Origin: Trichobilharzia szidati
Taxonomy: Eukaryota > Platyhelminthes > Trematoda > Strigeidida > Schistosomatidae
Direction: 5' to 3'
DNA: 64,000 nt
Assembly: GCA_944472155.2 (NCBI GenBank)
Contig: OX235277.1
Location: forward strand, 7,574,804-7,638,803
The position numbers were made by a program, and so were the translations under genes. Below the pieces are notes generated by a model, which did no database searches, was not told the DNA's origin, and was given only the letters and a program-made list of their open reading frames with translations. Of the stretch, positions 41,500-52,596 are shown one piece after another (positions within the stretch are counted from its first letter, which is position 1; each line of letters begins with the position of its first letter).

Positions 41500-42755
41500 G
41501 TTGGTTATTTTATTGGGCACCAAATGGAAGACAGGGTCTCAGCAGTATATCATCATTTTTCATACTCATGCCGTGTATTTTATTCCTGGATCCACAACTG
41601 TCCATAGGCTTTGGTTTCATCTTCACATGGCCTCCTCCACGTCAATCTCAAACTCACGCCAGACTCATCGTTTCCTAACTGGGTTACACTCAAAGATCTA
41701 TCTGAAGCTGTGTCACTCAATGATCTCCTAAAAGTGTATCTAATGAATCTCCATTTTTTCCACATACTTGTATTGTTGCAAGTTCTTGACTGGTTTGTTC
41801 CCCAGAAGTCTGAGTTGATTATCCTTCCCCACAAGCCATGCGATCTTCATTGTCAAGCCAGCAAACTCAGCTGCTAATAAAAATCTGCAGAAGCCTGTCA
41901 CAAATAGTTTTAGGGACTTTCGTATCAAGTTTGTGTACACATGGAAGCTTATTTCTTATTTTTTTAATTTTTTTTTTATTTTGACTACAGCTTGATGCCA
42001 CACCGTATTTTCAGTACAACTATGACATTTTCAGCATGGATATCGGTAGCCCAAATTTTGCAGGCCGACCACAGATACCGGGTGTGCGTCGGTAGGGGAT
42101 TGAACCCCGAACCATGTGCATCGTCGGCGAGAGTCCTAACCACTGTGCCACCGACGCATATCGACTTCAAAATTATGAAGGTCTGTCATGATTTCCCGAT
42201 TCTAGCCCTGATATCATCGTTCATATCACAGTCAGTAGTAGTTTAAAAGATGTTGCCCAAATTTACCCTGTTTATGGTGATCAGTGTCTTTTGTTGTTGA
42301 TAAGGTATCTGCATCAGCCCTTTCTTTTATTAAAACTCTACTTAAAGTCTTAACGTATTAGCTTCTTCTGATAACTTGTTGGTCTTTGCCTAAAGATCTT
42401 CGAGTATGTGAGGAATTATAAATGAATCATCCGCAAAGTCCAGATCATTTAGGGTTCCGGCGACGGTTTAACACATTCCTGATTTCTCGCCCCCACGCAA
42501 AGTCTGCTACATAATTCATTCCATCTCAACCAGGAGTAACATCGTGGGTGACATTAAGCGGTGACATCGCTTTACTTCTGTCTGTACTTCAAATGACTAG
42601 CTAAGTTTTCCGTTGTGAATCACGTTTTGTGTGGCATTGAATGACGTTGATAAGGATTTAGGTCACCCCGTAGTTAAGAAATTTACTTCCATATCTCTTC
42701 GCGGTCAACTCTGTCGAAAACTTTCTCAAAGTTGGTGAAGTTGACGTGGAGATTT
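41500..42755 (-). mobile_element. RTE LINE, old copy split by SINE-A
   Basis: From the right on the minus strand: FEKVFDRVDREEIW (RT motif A), then the region after the active site, then the SINE at 41955-42160, then WKKWRFIRYTFRRSLSDTAS and the 3' tail near 41515. The middle is too decayed to read the catalytic box with certainty. Confidence 0.75.
41955..42160 (-). mobile_element. SINE-A
   Basis: The T-rich end (41960-41985) is the 3' tail. The body carries gcttgatgccacaccgtatt and atatcggtagcccaaat. The head in reverse holds gtcggtggcacagtggttag (A box) and ggttcaatccc (B box). It is inserted in the RTE at 41500-42755. No clear target duplication. Confidence 0.85.
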
Positions 42756-42799
42756 ACATATCAACGCACATTAAGAAAACAAAAAGCATAAATAGTTAA

Positions 42800-44100
42800 A
42801 GTTAAAACACAAAAACACACCCATGTGATCTCCTCTTGGTCCACTCCTAGCCGACCGCTTCATGGCGAGTCTTGAAAACAACATCCTCGATCCCTCGATA
42901 AGTCAACTTCACTTATCCAGGAGACACGTAGATGATACGTTTATAATTTATGATGAAAAATCCAATTTAGATTATCTCCTCAAAACCTTCAACGCAGAGC
43001 ACCCATCATTAAGATTCACCTTATCGAATAAGGCGATTCCATTAAATTTATTACGTGAAACCCCACTAGAGAACGGGTATCCACCAAGACTCATAGACAG
43101 ATACATGAAAGAGAAGCCTTCGTCGTAAAACATCGCAACTGTTCTTAAGAAAACTCTTTTCATGAACCTAGAATTCAAAGGTGACGTCGCAGCAGAAATT
43201 CTCAGAAACTGCCTTTTTATATGTCTGAAGAAGACATTTCCGACAGCCACCTTACGTATCACATTCTCCAGCAGACGGTTATTCCAGTCTAATGTTAAGG
43301 ATAAGATACCGCTTTTGGCCACTTCAGTGTGTATTTATCAGTTCACTTGCTCGTGTGGAGCAAAGTATATCTATCGTACGCAACGTCAAGTCCACAAATG
43401 TATTCTCGAACACTGTCCAGCTTGGTTAGTCAGAGGAGAAAAGAGGAATAACAGCAGCTGTATCCTCGAACACCTTGTCATCTCCGGACATCAAGAACCC
43501 TCACATGAATGCTTTACGGTGCTACACAGAGTCCCTCAATATCGTACAAAGGGACTTCGCTTACTCCATTAGCTATTCTGGGTATGAAACCGGACCGCTG
43601 CACTCAAAAGCGATACATGCAGTCTTTTGCCCTGCGTGCCCAGAGTAAAGTTCTTACTACAATTTTGCTTCTCTCTTTTTTATTATGTAAGTTCACTATT
43701 ATTATTGTCATTGTTATTACTACTATTATTTTATAATCATTATTATTCCCATCATCCATATTTTCTTACCACTCTATTACTGTTTATTAATAACATTGCT
43801 TTTTCTTACAGATTTTGTATAAAAACACTCTATCGCCATTTCACTAGCTCCTGTCCATTCTACACGAGCTTACTGATTAGTCATTATCTCACACTTATTA
43901 CGTCATGCTAACTTCTGTATCTCTTCTTTTCTAACTTACAATTGGTCATCCCTTCTTACACTGCGTTATGTAATACAATTTTTCAAGGACAAAGTTTACC
44001 AGTATCTGATTGGTATAAAGATTTCTTTGTTTAATAAAATTACGATTGTACAGCTCATGAAAATGAATCGTCGAAAAGAAAATTTTCTTCGCTGCTTGTG
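42800..44100 (+). mobile_element. Group B PLE with internal deletion
   Basis: The RT end reads LLADRFMASLENNILDPS and RRHVDDTFIIYDEKSNLD, then HPSLRFTLSNKAIPLNL. It jumps directly to ENGYPPRLIDRYMKEKP, so the thumb is deleted. 43162-43572 (136 codons) then covers MNLEFKGDVAAEILRN, VCIYQFTCSCGAKYIYRTQR and CILEHLVISGHQE. The GIY-YIG core reads KYIY, where Gly is replaced. The terminal repeat to about 44100 carries a hammerhead-like fold. Confidence 0.85.
44051..44094 (+). ncRNA. Hammerhead-like fold (group B PLE)
   Basis: CAGC/GCTG stem I, TCATGA core remnant, a stem II region ending CGT, intact CGAAAA, and a perfect stem III AAGAAAA/TTTTCTT. This differs in sequence from stem III at 6159-6202 (AAGAG/CTCTT) while keeping the pairing. 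The core lacks the first bases of CUGAUGA, so activity is doubtful. Confidence 0.52.
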
Positions 44101-44545
44101 CCTTTTTCTTATGAATCAATAAGGGGATATTTCGTTCAAATACACAGCTCTCATGAGTTATAAAAGCCTAACTAGTTAATACCAACGATTCTACTATTTT
44201 AGCTAATTTTAGCTATTTTAGCTCCCTCTCCATTAAACTAAGTCAACTAACGTTATATTAAGCACATCAGTAATTTTCCTAATTGCATTGAAGATATGCA
44301 TCTATTGTCAATTTTTGCGTCATTTAGTTATCAATGTGATCATTCAATCTAACTAAGCGCCTACTACTAATTGTCCTTCCAATGCACGTCAAATGAAATC
44401 TGCATTCATGTATAAGGGACAGAAAAACAGGTGATTTTATCCAAATGACATCATACTGCAATTCTGTCTGCTATTATTTAACTCCACTTTATAACACATT
44501 ATGCTTGTTAACCCAATCAAAAGTAGATAGACATCCTTCTCCGCA
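44101..44545. other. No recognisable gene
   Basis: About 445 bp. A short direct repeat of ttttagcta lies near 44198-44221. Otherwise no motif. It may include the outer end of the group B terminal repeat. Confidence 0.4.
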
Positions 44546-44815
44546 CGTTAACTACGATTGCAATTACCAATTCACCAGCACGAGAGCACCAGGCAGGCTT
44601 TAAACCAGGAAGAGGGTGTATTGATCATATCTTCACCCTTCGGCAGATTCTGGAACATAGGCATGCTCATCACCGGCGTCCAAAAATCATTATATTTCTT
44701 GACCTAAAGGTGGCATTTGAATCTGTCGACCAAGAGGTACTCTGGCGATGTTTGGCTGTAAAGGGAATGCAGAGAAAATACATTGCACTGATCAAGGCAC
44801 TTTTCATCAAGCTGT
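44546..44815 (+). mobile_element. RTE-2 fragment around RT motif A
   Basis: An open stretch reads EHQAGFKPGRGCIDHIFTLRQILEH, KIIIFLDLKVAFESVDQEVLWRCLAVKGMQRKYIALIKALF. FLDLKVAFESVD is RT motif A of the family also seen at 17040-18215. It stops where PLE terminal sequence (agctgtacaatcg) begins, so the PLE may have inserted into it. Confidence 0.8.
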
Positions 44816-44819
44816 ACAA

Positions 44820-46056
44820 TCGTATACATATGGTTTCCTTAAGAAATTATGTCTGGTGAGGGAATTAGATCGAATGTGTGAATACATGAAATAATAATAG
44901 TAGTATGAAATGTAATTAAAATATTTGTGATTATAATCAAAGTTAAATGTCAAGTAGCAAAACAATTAATGTCATATATAAAATAATACATAAGGTGTAT
45001 AGATTTTGGAAACCAGCTACCCTAACCGATTTATTGACAACAACATGAAAGATAAACAGTAAAAACTGGTCACCGACTCAGTTCCAAAGAAAACCTTATT
45101 CGTGAACTTGGCATTCAAGGGTGATCAAGCTTCAGATATGCTCAAAAATCGTCTCTCTAAATCAGTCAGTAAGACGTTCTTTGAAACAAAATTACATATG
45201 ATGTTCACCAGCGGCAAGTTGTTCTCCACTTCTGTAAAAGATAAGCTCCCCCGTCTGGCCGCCTCCATATGCATCTATCAGTTCACCTGCTCTTGTTGAG
45301 CAAGGTACATTGGCTGTAGCCAGAGGACGCTTTCCACACGGATATGAGAACATATTCCAGCTTGGTTTTATAAGGGAGAAAGGAAGTGTATGCGAAGCTC
45401 TATTTTGGAACACCTGATCGACTTCTGCCACTCTGTCAAACCTGACCATGATTTTAAGATCATATATAGAATCCATACTAACTTTCCGCGTTTTCTTCGT
45501 TACAAACTTCTAAAGACAGCTGGGACCTTGACAATTCATGACTTTAAGCCAGATCTTCGTGTACAAAAGAAGTATGTACACTTCCTACTTCTGTCTTGGC
45601 CGTAGAGGGATAGACATTTATTTATTTTGTTTATTTAGTTATTCTATGTACTTTTCCCTTATTACTACGATTGTTATTAATATTATTACCATTATTATTA
45701 TTACTATTCTCACTCTGAATCTTTTCCACTTGACCCACTTGACAATTTAAACCCAAAATTATTAATTTTTATATTTTTATTGTTACAATATTGAATTCTA
45801 TCGTATCAAATTTCACACCATGTTATGTAACATTTTATATTCGTCTACTATTCTTATAATTATATACCCCTTTCCAAAATCTATACACCTTATGTATTAT
45901 TCTATATACGACATTAATTATTTTGCTACTTGACATTCAACTATGATTATAATCACAAATATTTTAATTGCATTTCATACTATTATTATTTCATGTATTC
46001 ACACCTTTGACCTAATTCTGTCATGGGATATAATTTCTTAAAAAACCATAGATATG
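44820..46056 (+). mobile_element. Group B PLE bounded by inverted end repeats
   Basis: Arms 44820-45012 and 45870-46056 are inverted repeats of about 190 bp (for example aaaatctatacaccttatgt against its reverse complement). Between them, plus strand: NRFIDNNMKDKQ, FVNLAFKGDQASDMLKNRL, FTSGKLFSTSVKDKLPRLAASICIYQFTCSC, a stop, ARYIGCSQRTLSTRI, EHIPAWFYKGERK, SSILEHLIDFCHS and FKPDLRVQKKYVHFLLLSWP. Two stops fall inside the endonuclease. The RT is absent. Confidence 0.87.
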
Positions 46057-46289
46057 ATATTATCACTTGTGCACTTTTGAGGTTGGCAGCGGCGCGTATT
46101 TTTGACTTTTTCACTAAATACTAACCAGGCTACATACTAAGTCCTACGGTAGACTGTTCTTATTCTCCATCTTAAAATCGTACTATTTATTTCCACCTTA
46201 TATGGTTATTTAATGAAAACATTTTTCTCAGGGACAGAATAGATTGCAGGTTTTAAAACTAACTGATGTCTCCACCAATTTTAAATTTT
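46057..46289. other. No recognisable gene
   Basis: An AT-rich interval between two PLE remnants. Nothing recognised. Confidence 0.35.
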
Positions 46290-46900
46290 TAAAGGAAATC
46301 CGTTTTCAACAAGAGCATCCATCAGTAATTTATCTTCTTTCTCTATAATACCAATCGTACAAATACTCTGAATTCGCTTGAATAAACACTTCATCAAGTC
46401 TCTCTTATACTGTAGTGGACAGAAGTTGTGAAAATTTAAATATTACCTTGCTCAAGTAGGCTTTCAACCAGGAACCGATTGTGAAACAAGTAAGCAGGAA
46501 GAAATGGAGATGGATTAGCTGGCCATACTCTGAGAAAACAAACCATCAAGCGACATCACTAGACAAGCCATTGCTCGAGTGGAACCCGAAAGGGAAGCGG
46601 CGAGTTGGTCGTCAGTGCAAGGGTGACTTGGAGGAGGTCACGTGAAGAGGAGATGAAAACGTGTGGGCAGACTTGGAGCCAGGTGAAGACTCTAGCAGAG
46701 AATCGAAGGCAATGGAGACGCGTGGGTGAAGCCCTATGTTCCTCTAGGAATTAAAGGAAACAAATAAAAAATCAAAAACAAGTAGGCTTTCGATAAACTC
46801 ATCACTATAATGAATTAGCTTCTCTTTGACTCAGAAGTATGTCTAAGAACCCAAGCTGGTTGCGACTTTCTTCTTCACATGTCAGACTTATATTTTTTCA
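46290..46900 (-). mobile_element. PLE RT-thumb fragment split by an RTE
   Basis: From the right on the minus strand: QLGFLDILLSQREANS-like code, then the RTE at 46466-46778, then the FNFHNFCPLQYKRDLMKCLFKRIQ-type thumb and KEDKLLMDALVENGFPLK. The reading continues across the RTE, so one element was cut. Group B or C cannot be decided. Confidence 0.7.
46466..46778 (+). mobile_element. RTE insertion with 13-bp duplication
   Basis: caagtaggctttc occurs at 46453-46465 and 46779-46791. The insert starts in the C-terminal coding region (aaccaggaaccgattgtg) and runs to gttcctctaggaattaaagg plus an A-rich tail. A perfect duplication marks a recent insertion. Confidence 0.9.
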
Positions 46901-47336
46901 AACTGGGACTACCGAAAACTTTCATCACTCCACTGCATATTTATTTTCTTTCGTTCGGTTTGTTCTAATTAATTAAGATATGACCTCTACTCTTGTGTGC
47001 ATTTGAAATGGTTACAAGCTTCTCATTCGCAAGCTCCTATTAAACATTATAAATGACCTGATTGTGGCGATGAGAGATATTTGTTCTTAAGTTCTGTCCT
47101 TAGGCCCCAAATGGCTTTCAACTAGATTTTGTGGATTCCTTGAAGGAGACAAAAGAGATGTATCATAATTGGATGGTTTGTGTTTCAGCTCATAGAGCAT
47201 TATGCATCACAGGATATACTATCAACTAATATTTTCCTTGAAGATACTGTATGAAGGGAAATTCCATGCAGTAAACTCCTCTAAAAATTCTGTACATTAT
47301 ATAAATACTGTCCAGAATAAAAGTGTTTTTATTATT
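46901..47336. other. No recognisable gene
   Basis: About 435 bp without recognised motif. The left 60 bp might still belong to the PLE RT. Confidence 0.4.
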
Positions 47337-47636
47337 GATATAAGAATAAAAGTTGTGCACTGTGGTAGAGTATAATTCCATTATCGGTAAAATTTATTTT
47401 GATAAAGTCTCACAACCCGTTATACAGTAATATTTACTGATAACCACGTTTCGAGCGCAATTTATTACTGCTCATAATCATATCAACACAGTACTCACAC
47501 AACTTTCTAATCTCGTTTACACAATTCCACTGTTTTTCATAGCATGATTTGATTGGTAGTAATATTTTCCATATTTCCGGTATGAGTGATGAGTCATTCT
47601 TATTCTATGTGTTGGGTGTAGACTCGATGAACAAGT

Positions 47637-47815
47637 GATCTAGTGGATAACGCTTTGGCGTTTGAAACTTTGGGCACTAGGTTCGATCCTCAGTGGGAAC
47701 ATCATCATTCACTGCGGAATACAGGTACGTGCAGCTGACAAGTCCGAAATAGGAGGATATGCGCATCAGATATATTTATGGACAGCTGAGAAAATATTGC
47801 TCTTAATACATTTAA
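47637..47815 (+). mobile_element. tRNA-headed SINE with hammerhead remnant (Sm-alpha-like)
   Basis: The head reads gatctagtggataacgc (A box) and ggttcgatcctcagtgg (B box). Near 47738-47770 lies ctgacaagtccgaaatagga followed by ggatatgcgcatc, which lines up with the Sm-alpha hammerhead (CTGATGAG, stem II TCC/GGA, CGAAAC). Core changes in both boxes make it inactive. It is inserted between the PLE arm and the RT fragment. Confidence 0.6.
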
Positions 47816-47824
47816 TCCTACTCC

Positions 47825-48600
47825 AAAAATATGTTGGGTTATGTGGATGACACTTTCATAATGTTAGAAAGAGAAAATATCTCTGGCTTCTTGACGCATA
47901 TAAACTCACTAGTGAAGGGAACAAACTTCACATTTGAATCGGAAAGTGAACGAGGAGAATTAGCTATGTTAGATTGTAAAATTGAACGATTAGAAGAAGG
48001 CAAACTGCACACTAGTGTTTATAAAATGCCAACGCATTCGAATAGATATTTAGACTTTATTTCTTCTCATTCGTTATCTATCTGTGAAGGTGGGCTTAGT
48101 TAAGTGTCTGACAAACCGAGCAATAACTCTACTCTACCGAAAAACCGAAATGATGAAATGAGACAGATAGAAAAAGAAGCGTTAGTGGGAAATAACTATC
48201 CTACAAGGTTCATCAGATAGTTCACTAAATGTTAAAAGCAAAAGAAATTAAGGACCCTGTAGGTTGATCCAATTAAACAAAATAATATCATTGACAAAAT
48301 ACTTTGCAATGACTATGAGAGAAGTCAACTACATAGGTCAAACTAGTAGATCGGGTTGGGGGTAGTCAGATTGTCAAAACATAAGAATTCAGCTAACATG
48401 AGAATTAATGACCCTGCGAAGATAAGTAATTTAGAAGAAAGCTCAACAACTGCACTGCATGCATTAACACACAACCACACAATAGCATGGTGGGAGAGGG
48501 TTAAAATTCTAAAAGTAAGATAGGTAGGTGGAGAGAGAGGTTGATTTCTGAATCCTTGTTCATCGAGTAATCTACACCCAACATGTGCACTAGGATGCAT
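47825..48600 (+). mobile_element. Group A PLE RT and endonuclease remnant
   Basis: 47831-48103 encodes LGYVDDTFIMLERENISGFLTHINSLVKGTNFTFESESERGELAMLDCKIERLEEGKLHTSVYKMPTHSNRYLDF in parts: the RT active site YVDD and thumb. After 48103 frames shift repeatedly, with ITLTRILCNDYE-like and the YIGQTSRSG block near 48330-48355. An intact active site in an otherwise dead copy. Confidence 0.82.
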
Positions 48601-48960
48601 TGACTTATAGTGTACATTGAACCTTTGAACTTTTGTTTGAACTAACTCACCCACTTTTGGCACTAATTCATCTTTTGATTTGTGACTCTCCTGTACATTT
48701 TTGGTTCTCTCTCTCGTTGCGATTTCATTCAGTGCACTCTCCGAGCTTACCACAGTCAAGGCAGCAGATAAGTTGTATAACCTCTTATTTTATCAAATTT
48801 CATATCTCATTTGTGTAAAATATAACTCCGTTATAGATACACTTAACGTCTCAAGTCATTTTACCTTGATTCCGTTCGTCAGTACTTGCCCGTTAGGCAG
48901 AGTACAGCTAAGGTCATTCAGCTGGGAAGAATTTTTGTAGGAGTGGTAATTTTGAGGTAA
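48601..48960. other. Unexplained insert within the PLE
   Basis: It is not PLE sequence. A minus-strand open frame over 48759-48600 includes SESALNEIATRERTKNVQESHKSKDELVPKVGELVQTKVQ, which has ordinary-looking composition. I do not recognise it; it may come from another retroelement. No boundary repeats were found. Confidence 0.3.
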
Positions 48961-49234
48961 ATATTAAGCCAAGTCTAAGCCCTACAGACTCATCATTCAT
49001 ACCGAAAATATGGAAAATACTACTACCAATCAAATGAAGGGATGAGAAACAATGGAATTAAATAAATAAAGTCAAAATATTGTTTGACTGGTTTCTTGAT
49101 ATGATTATGAGCCGCTATATTACTTCTTAGAATTTTAACCCTCTCCCACTCTATTGTGTCTTTGGGTGATTTCGCATGCAGTGCTATTGCTGAGCTGTTT
49201 ACTAAATTACTTATCTTCTCAAGGTCAACCATTC

Positions 49235-49529
49235 ATTCATATAATTGATATGATTATGAACAATAAATTTTGTTAGAAACGTCATCCAGTAAACAATACT
49301 GTTTCACTGTGTGATTTTATCTTTTATTTTGATTATAGCTTGAAACCACACAGTATTTTTGTTACAAGTATGGAATTTTCAGCATGTGATATCGGTAGCC
49401 CAAATTTTGCAGACCGACCATAGATATCGGGTGTACGTCGGCAGGAGATCGAACCCCGGGCCATGTACATTGTCGGAGAGAGTCCTAACCGCTGTGCCAC
49501 CGACGCACGTCTAATAAAAAACTAATATG
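49235..49529 (+). mobile_element. Solo PLE terminal repeat with nested SINE-A
   Basis: caaccattc occurs at 49226-49234 and 49530-49538 inside a minus-strand group A endonuclease remnant that continues on both sides. The insert starts with the group A end (gatatgattatgaacaataa) and finishes ctaataaaaaactaatatg. It is interrupted by a SINE-A at 49316-49509. Confidence 0.8.
49316..49509 (-). mobile_element. SINE-A inside a PLE terminal repeat
   Basis: Body agcttgaaaccacacagtat and tatcggtagcccaaatttt. The minus-strand head carries gtcggtggcacagcggttag (A box) and ggttcgatctc (B box). It splits the terminal repeat between gtgtgat and ctaataa. Confidence 0.87.
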
Positions 49530-50030
49530 CAACCATTCTTACCTTCGCTAAATTCTTATGTTCTGACAATCTGACTACCTCTGACCTCCTAGTTTGACCT
49601 ACGAAGTTGACCTCTCTCATAGTCATTGCAAGGTATTTTGCATATTATATTATTTTGTCTAATTGGGTCAACAGGGTCCTTTAGCCTACAGAGCTTGTCC
49701 TACCCGAATGAGTTTGTAGGTTTAAATGCCACTCTAATTCCTGCTTTGTTAACAATGCAGGGTGTGCACGCAACACTTGCCAAATGAATTACTCATCACT
49801 CATAGCGGAAATATGGAAAATACTACTACCAATCAAGTCAAGCAATAAAAAATAATGATGGAATTATAGAAACGAAGTAGGAAAGTTGCGTGAGTAGTGT
49901 CTTGATATGATTATCAGCAGCAATAAATTGTGGTTGGAACGTGGTCATCAGTAACTTTTACTGTATAACAAACACGCTGTGAGCCTTTATCAAAATAAAT
50001 TTTACCCATAAGGGAATGTTATTATTACGA

Positions 50031-50755
50031 TATGATTCTTTGTAGACCTGAGTCCATTCAGTAGACGATTCACATTATTCCCCAATCCTTTTCGTCACTT
50101 TGTTTATTTTAATCGCCCTTTATTTTTCCATATAAATTGACTTGACAAGTAAATGTGTCAGGCATCAGACTGTTCAAAATGCAATGCCGAAATACATCAC
50201 ATCCTTTGTTTCAGCTAATCTCCGTTTTTTCCAACAACACTATCCAAATTTATAAAAGGAGCTAACTGTTTTACAACTTACTTTCCCTCTATAACGAAAG
50301 TAAATAAAGATAAACTTTGTTTCGTTTCTGAAATGTGTTCATTATTATTAATGATAATAATAATACTCTCACCAATTGTATCATCTCATAAGATATTTTT
50401 AAGGAAATAATTTTCCTTTTATCCCTTAATCGTCTTACAACTCTCCTTTCTTCTCTTGGTTTTAATCTCATCCCAGTTTAAGGATTTTTTATATAAACCA
50501 TCTTAGATGGACTATGGGAATTAATCAGGATTCATTACAGTTTACTCCTACACAATATGCTTAGGTGTAGATTACTCTGTTTCTGTCTTCTCTAACAACA
50601 CTTTAAACTCATAGCGTAATTTACCTTCAAAAAATTCAAAGTAATACTACTTATGAGTAATCTATTTGGATATTACAATTAAATGTTTCTTAGTGCAATG
50701 AAACTTTTTCAAGTCAACCTGTGAGGCGCAAATAATGCACTTCTTCTATTAATAA
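50031..50755. other. Unassigned, with a terminal-repeat-like stretch
   Basis: Non-coding. 50140-50290 matches 62260-62400 in order (gacaagta, cagactgttcaaaatg, ccaaatttataaaaggagct), so it is probably the end of a PLE. The remaining sequence holds no recognised motif. Confidence 0.4.
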
Positions 50756-52010
50756 CAGTGACCAACGGGCTCCAGTAACCCGTTGTCTATAGTCCTGTTC
50801 AGCTGACTTGACGCCTTCCCAGAGGCTTTCATTTTTCCCCACACACTCGGACCCACGGCTTAGTCGTCCGTTTGCACTTGGGTCTGACACGTAGTCAATT
50901 AACGGTCACCTCAGGATATTTTCAATCCATCTTAATTTTTTTTCTAAATATTTGTTCAGCAGATGGTTGTTGGTTGGTTCGTTCATATGGTCTTTTATTG
51001 ATAATATGGAGCCTGCAAAGAACGAAGCTGTGACGTTTTCGAAATGAACCACATTTCTCAGCTATAAAGAAGAACGGGCTGATTCTGTCTTCTCTATCTT
51101 CACTTAAAGTCCCCTCTTTACTGGTTGTTTCGTCTGCCAATTTCTTGGTTTCTGCCTTTAGATCTTCAATTATACGTGACATGACACATAAACTGTCAGT
51201 GACGTTCAAAAACTTCTCGAATCTTCTTATGCGTTCATCGTATTCCTCTCTTCCCGCTCCCTACAGCTAAGAATACCATCAGCGATAGTAAGAAGCCTTG
51301 CATAAATCCTGTCTTCACTTCAAACGCTTCTCTGAGTTTTCCATTGTGCATCACCTGAAATGTGGCATTGCCACACAACAGTTAACGTTTGTGGATCTGC
51401 GGCAAGCCAGAGTGTTGAAGTAGTCTCTAAATGTCTTCTCAGTCAACTTTGTAGAAGGCTTGTCCAAAGTCCATGAGATTGAGGTAGAGATGCGACTGGC
51501 ATTCTCCGTAATTTTCAATGATGATGCGTACAGTAGAAGTTTGGTTGCCAAATAGTTTGCGCTTCCTGAATACAGCTTGTTGTCATCGGAGTTCCACAGA
51601 CAACGTACCTTTTACTGTCTTCAAGATGATGCGACTCAGCATTCTGCTCTGCGTGATCAAGTTCATGATCATTTACCAGTTTTGCAGAGGCCTAATTCAC
51701 CCTTCGTCGGTGGTTACAAAAAGCAGCTTTTCTTCCAATCAGAAGGCACCTTTCCCTTGTCTTAAATCTTTTCTAATTGTAGCATAGGCATATTCGCTGC
51801 CGTCTCTGTGACTGTTTTCAGTGCTTCAGGTGAAATTCCGTTTGGTTCGCTGCATTCCCGAACTTCAATAGCTTGATCGCATTCTCCGATCGTTAGAGCA
51901 TTGCTATCCACTGGCAATTGTGTGCGTGCTGTTGGTGGTATCTCCGGACAAGCTGCAGGCGATAGCTGATCTAACTGTCCTGCTTGAATTCGTATTCTAA
52001 GAACGGAGAG
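50756..52010 (-). mobile_element. RTE LINE, large but decayed copy
   Basis: From the right on the minus strand: ACPEIPPTARTQLPVDSNALTIGECDQAIEV and GISPEALKTVTETAANM (N-terminal part of the RT), then the fingers and palm in broken frames (a STSISWTLDKPSTKLTEK piece), then VTDSLCVMSRIIEDLKAETKKLADE, and QIFRKKIKMD at the C-terminus. The left end near 50756 is inferred. It is the longest RTE copy here, but no catalytic box is readable. Confidence 0.72.
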
Positions 52011-52012
52011 TC

Positions 52013-52053
52013 CAGAGAAGAGTCTCTTTTCGGCGAATTCATTCACTAAACTG
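52013..52053 (-). ncRNA. Degenerate hammerhead-like fold (group B)
   Basis: CAG/CTG stem I, a GTGA core remnant, intact CGAAAA, and stem III AAGAG/CTCTT around A. Same layout as 6159-6202, with a different core decay. Confidence 0.4.
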
Positions 52054-52596
52054 TACAATCGCATTTATGTATAATTATTTTGTGTGGGCGTGTGCGTGTA
52101 CATTGGGATTGTCAAATAAAAATAAAAATTAGTTAGGGATATCGTTTACGTCATCAAAATGTTTCAGAAATGTGATGAATTATCAGACTGTAACTAGGGA
52201 AGAGAAGATTGGTAAACATTGACAACAGTTCCGTAATATGAAAGACGCCCAAACAAATAGGATGTTAATGAAAGAGCATGTTGACAAGTGTCAAAAATAA
52301 ATTATGCAAAAGGTATGAAGGGTGAATAAAGGTTGGTTAAGAAAAAGATCTTACTAAGAAGTTATACAAACATTCAGAAAAAGCCTTATAGACAAAGTAA
52401 TAGAACTTCGAATTGTAACAGAGGTAGAAGGGGGGTGAAATTTCTTGTCCACATATATATATATATATATCAGGGTTTTCTATGCCGATTACCAAAGCCT
52501 CTACAATGCAAAGTATACGGAGGTTAACAGTTTTCGAGAGGCTTCTTTTGACTTTGTAGATGACTTTGCATGAATTCCTCATGCATATTGAGTGAC

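Larger units (their letters stand above)
47337..50018. mobile_element. Composite group A PLE locus with nested SINEs
   Basis: The left arm (47337-47636, minus) and right arm (about 49785-50018, plus) are inverted copies of the PLE end (gcgcaatttattactgct against its counterpart). Inside are an Sm-alpha-like SINE (47637-47815), a plus-strand RT and endonuclease remnant (47825-48600), an unexplained stretch (48601-48960), endonuclease pieces on both strands, and a terminal-repeat insertion with its own SINE (49235-49529). The outer flanks attattgata and attattacga resemble an imperfect target duplication. Confidence 0.7.

Noticed and set aside
48343..48500. 138-codon minus-strand frame ending in a group A PLE region
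   Set aside because: Its C-terminal half is the antisense of the plus-strand PLE endonuclease at 48343-48600. Only the part beyond 48600 is unexplained and is reported separately.
52456..52472. Functional element at the AT repeat
   Set aside because: A simple microsatellite inside a decayed PLE reading frame. No sign of function.
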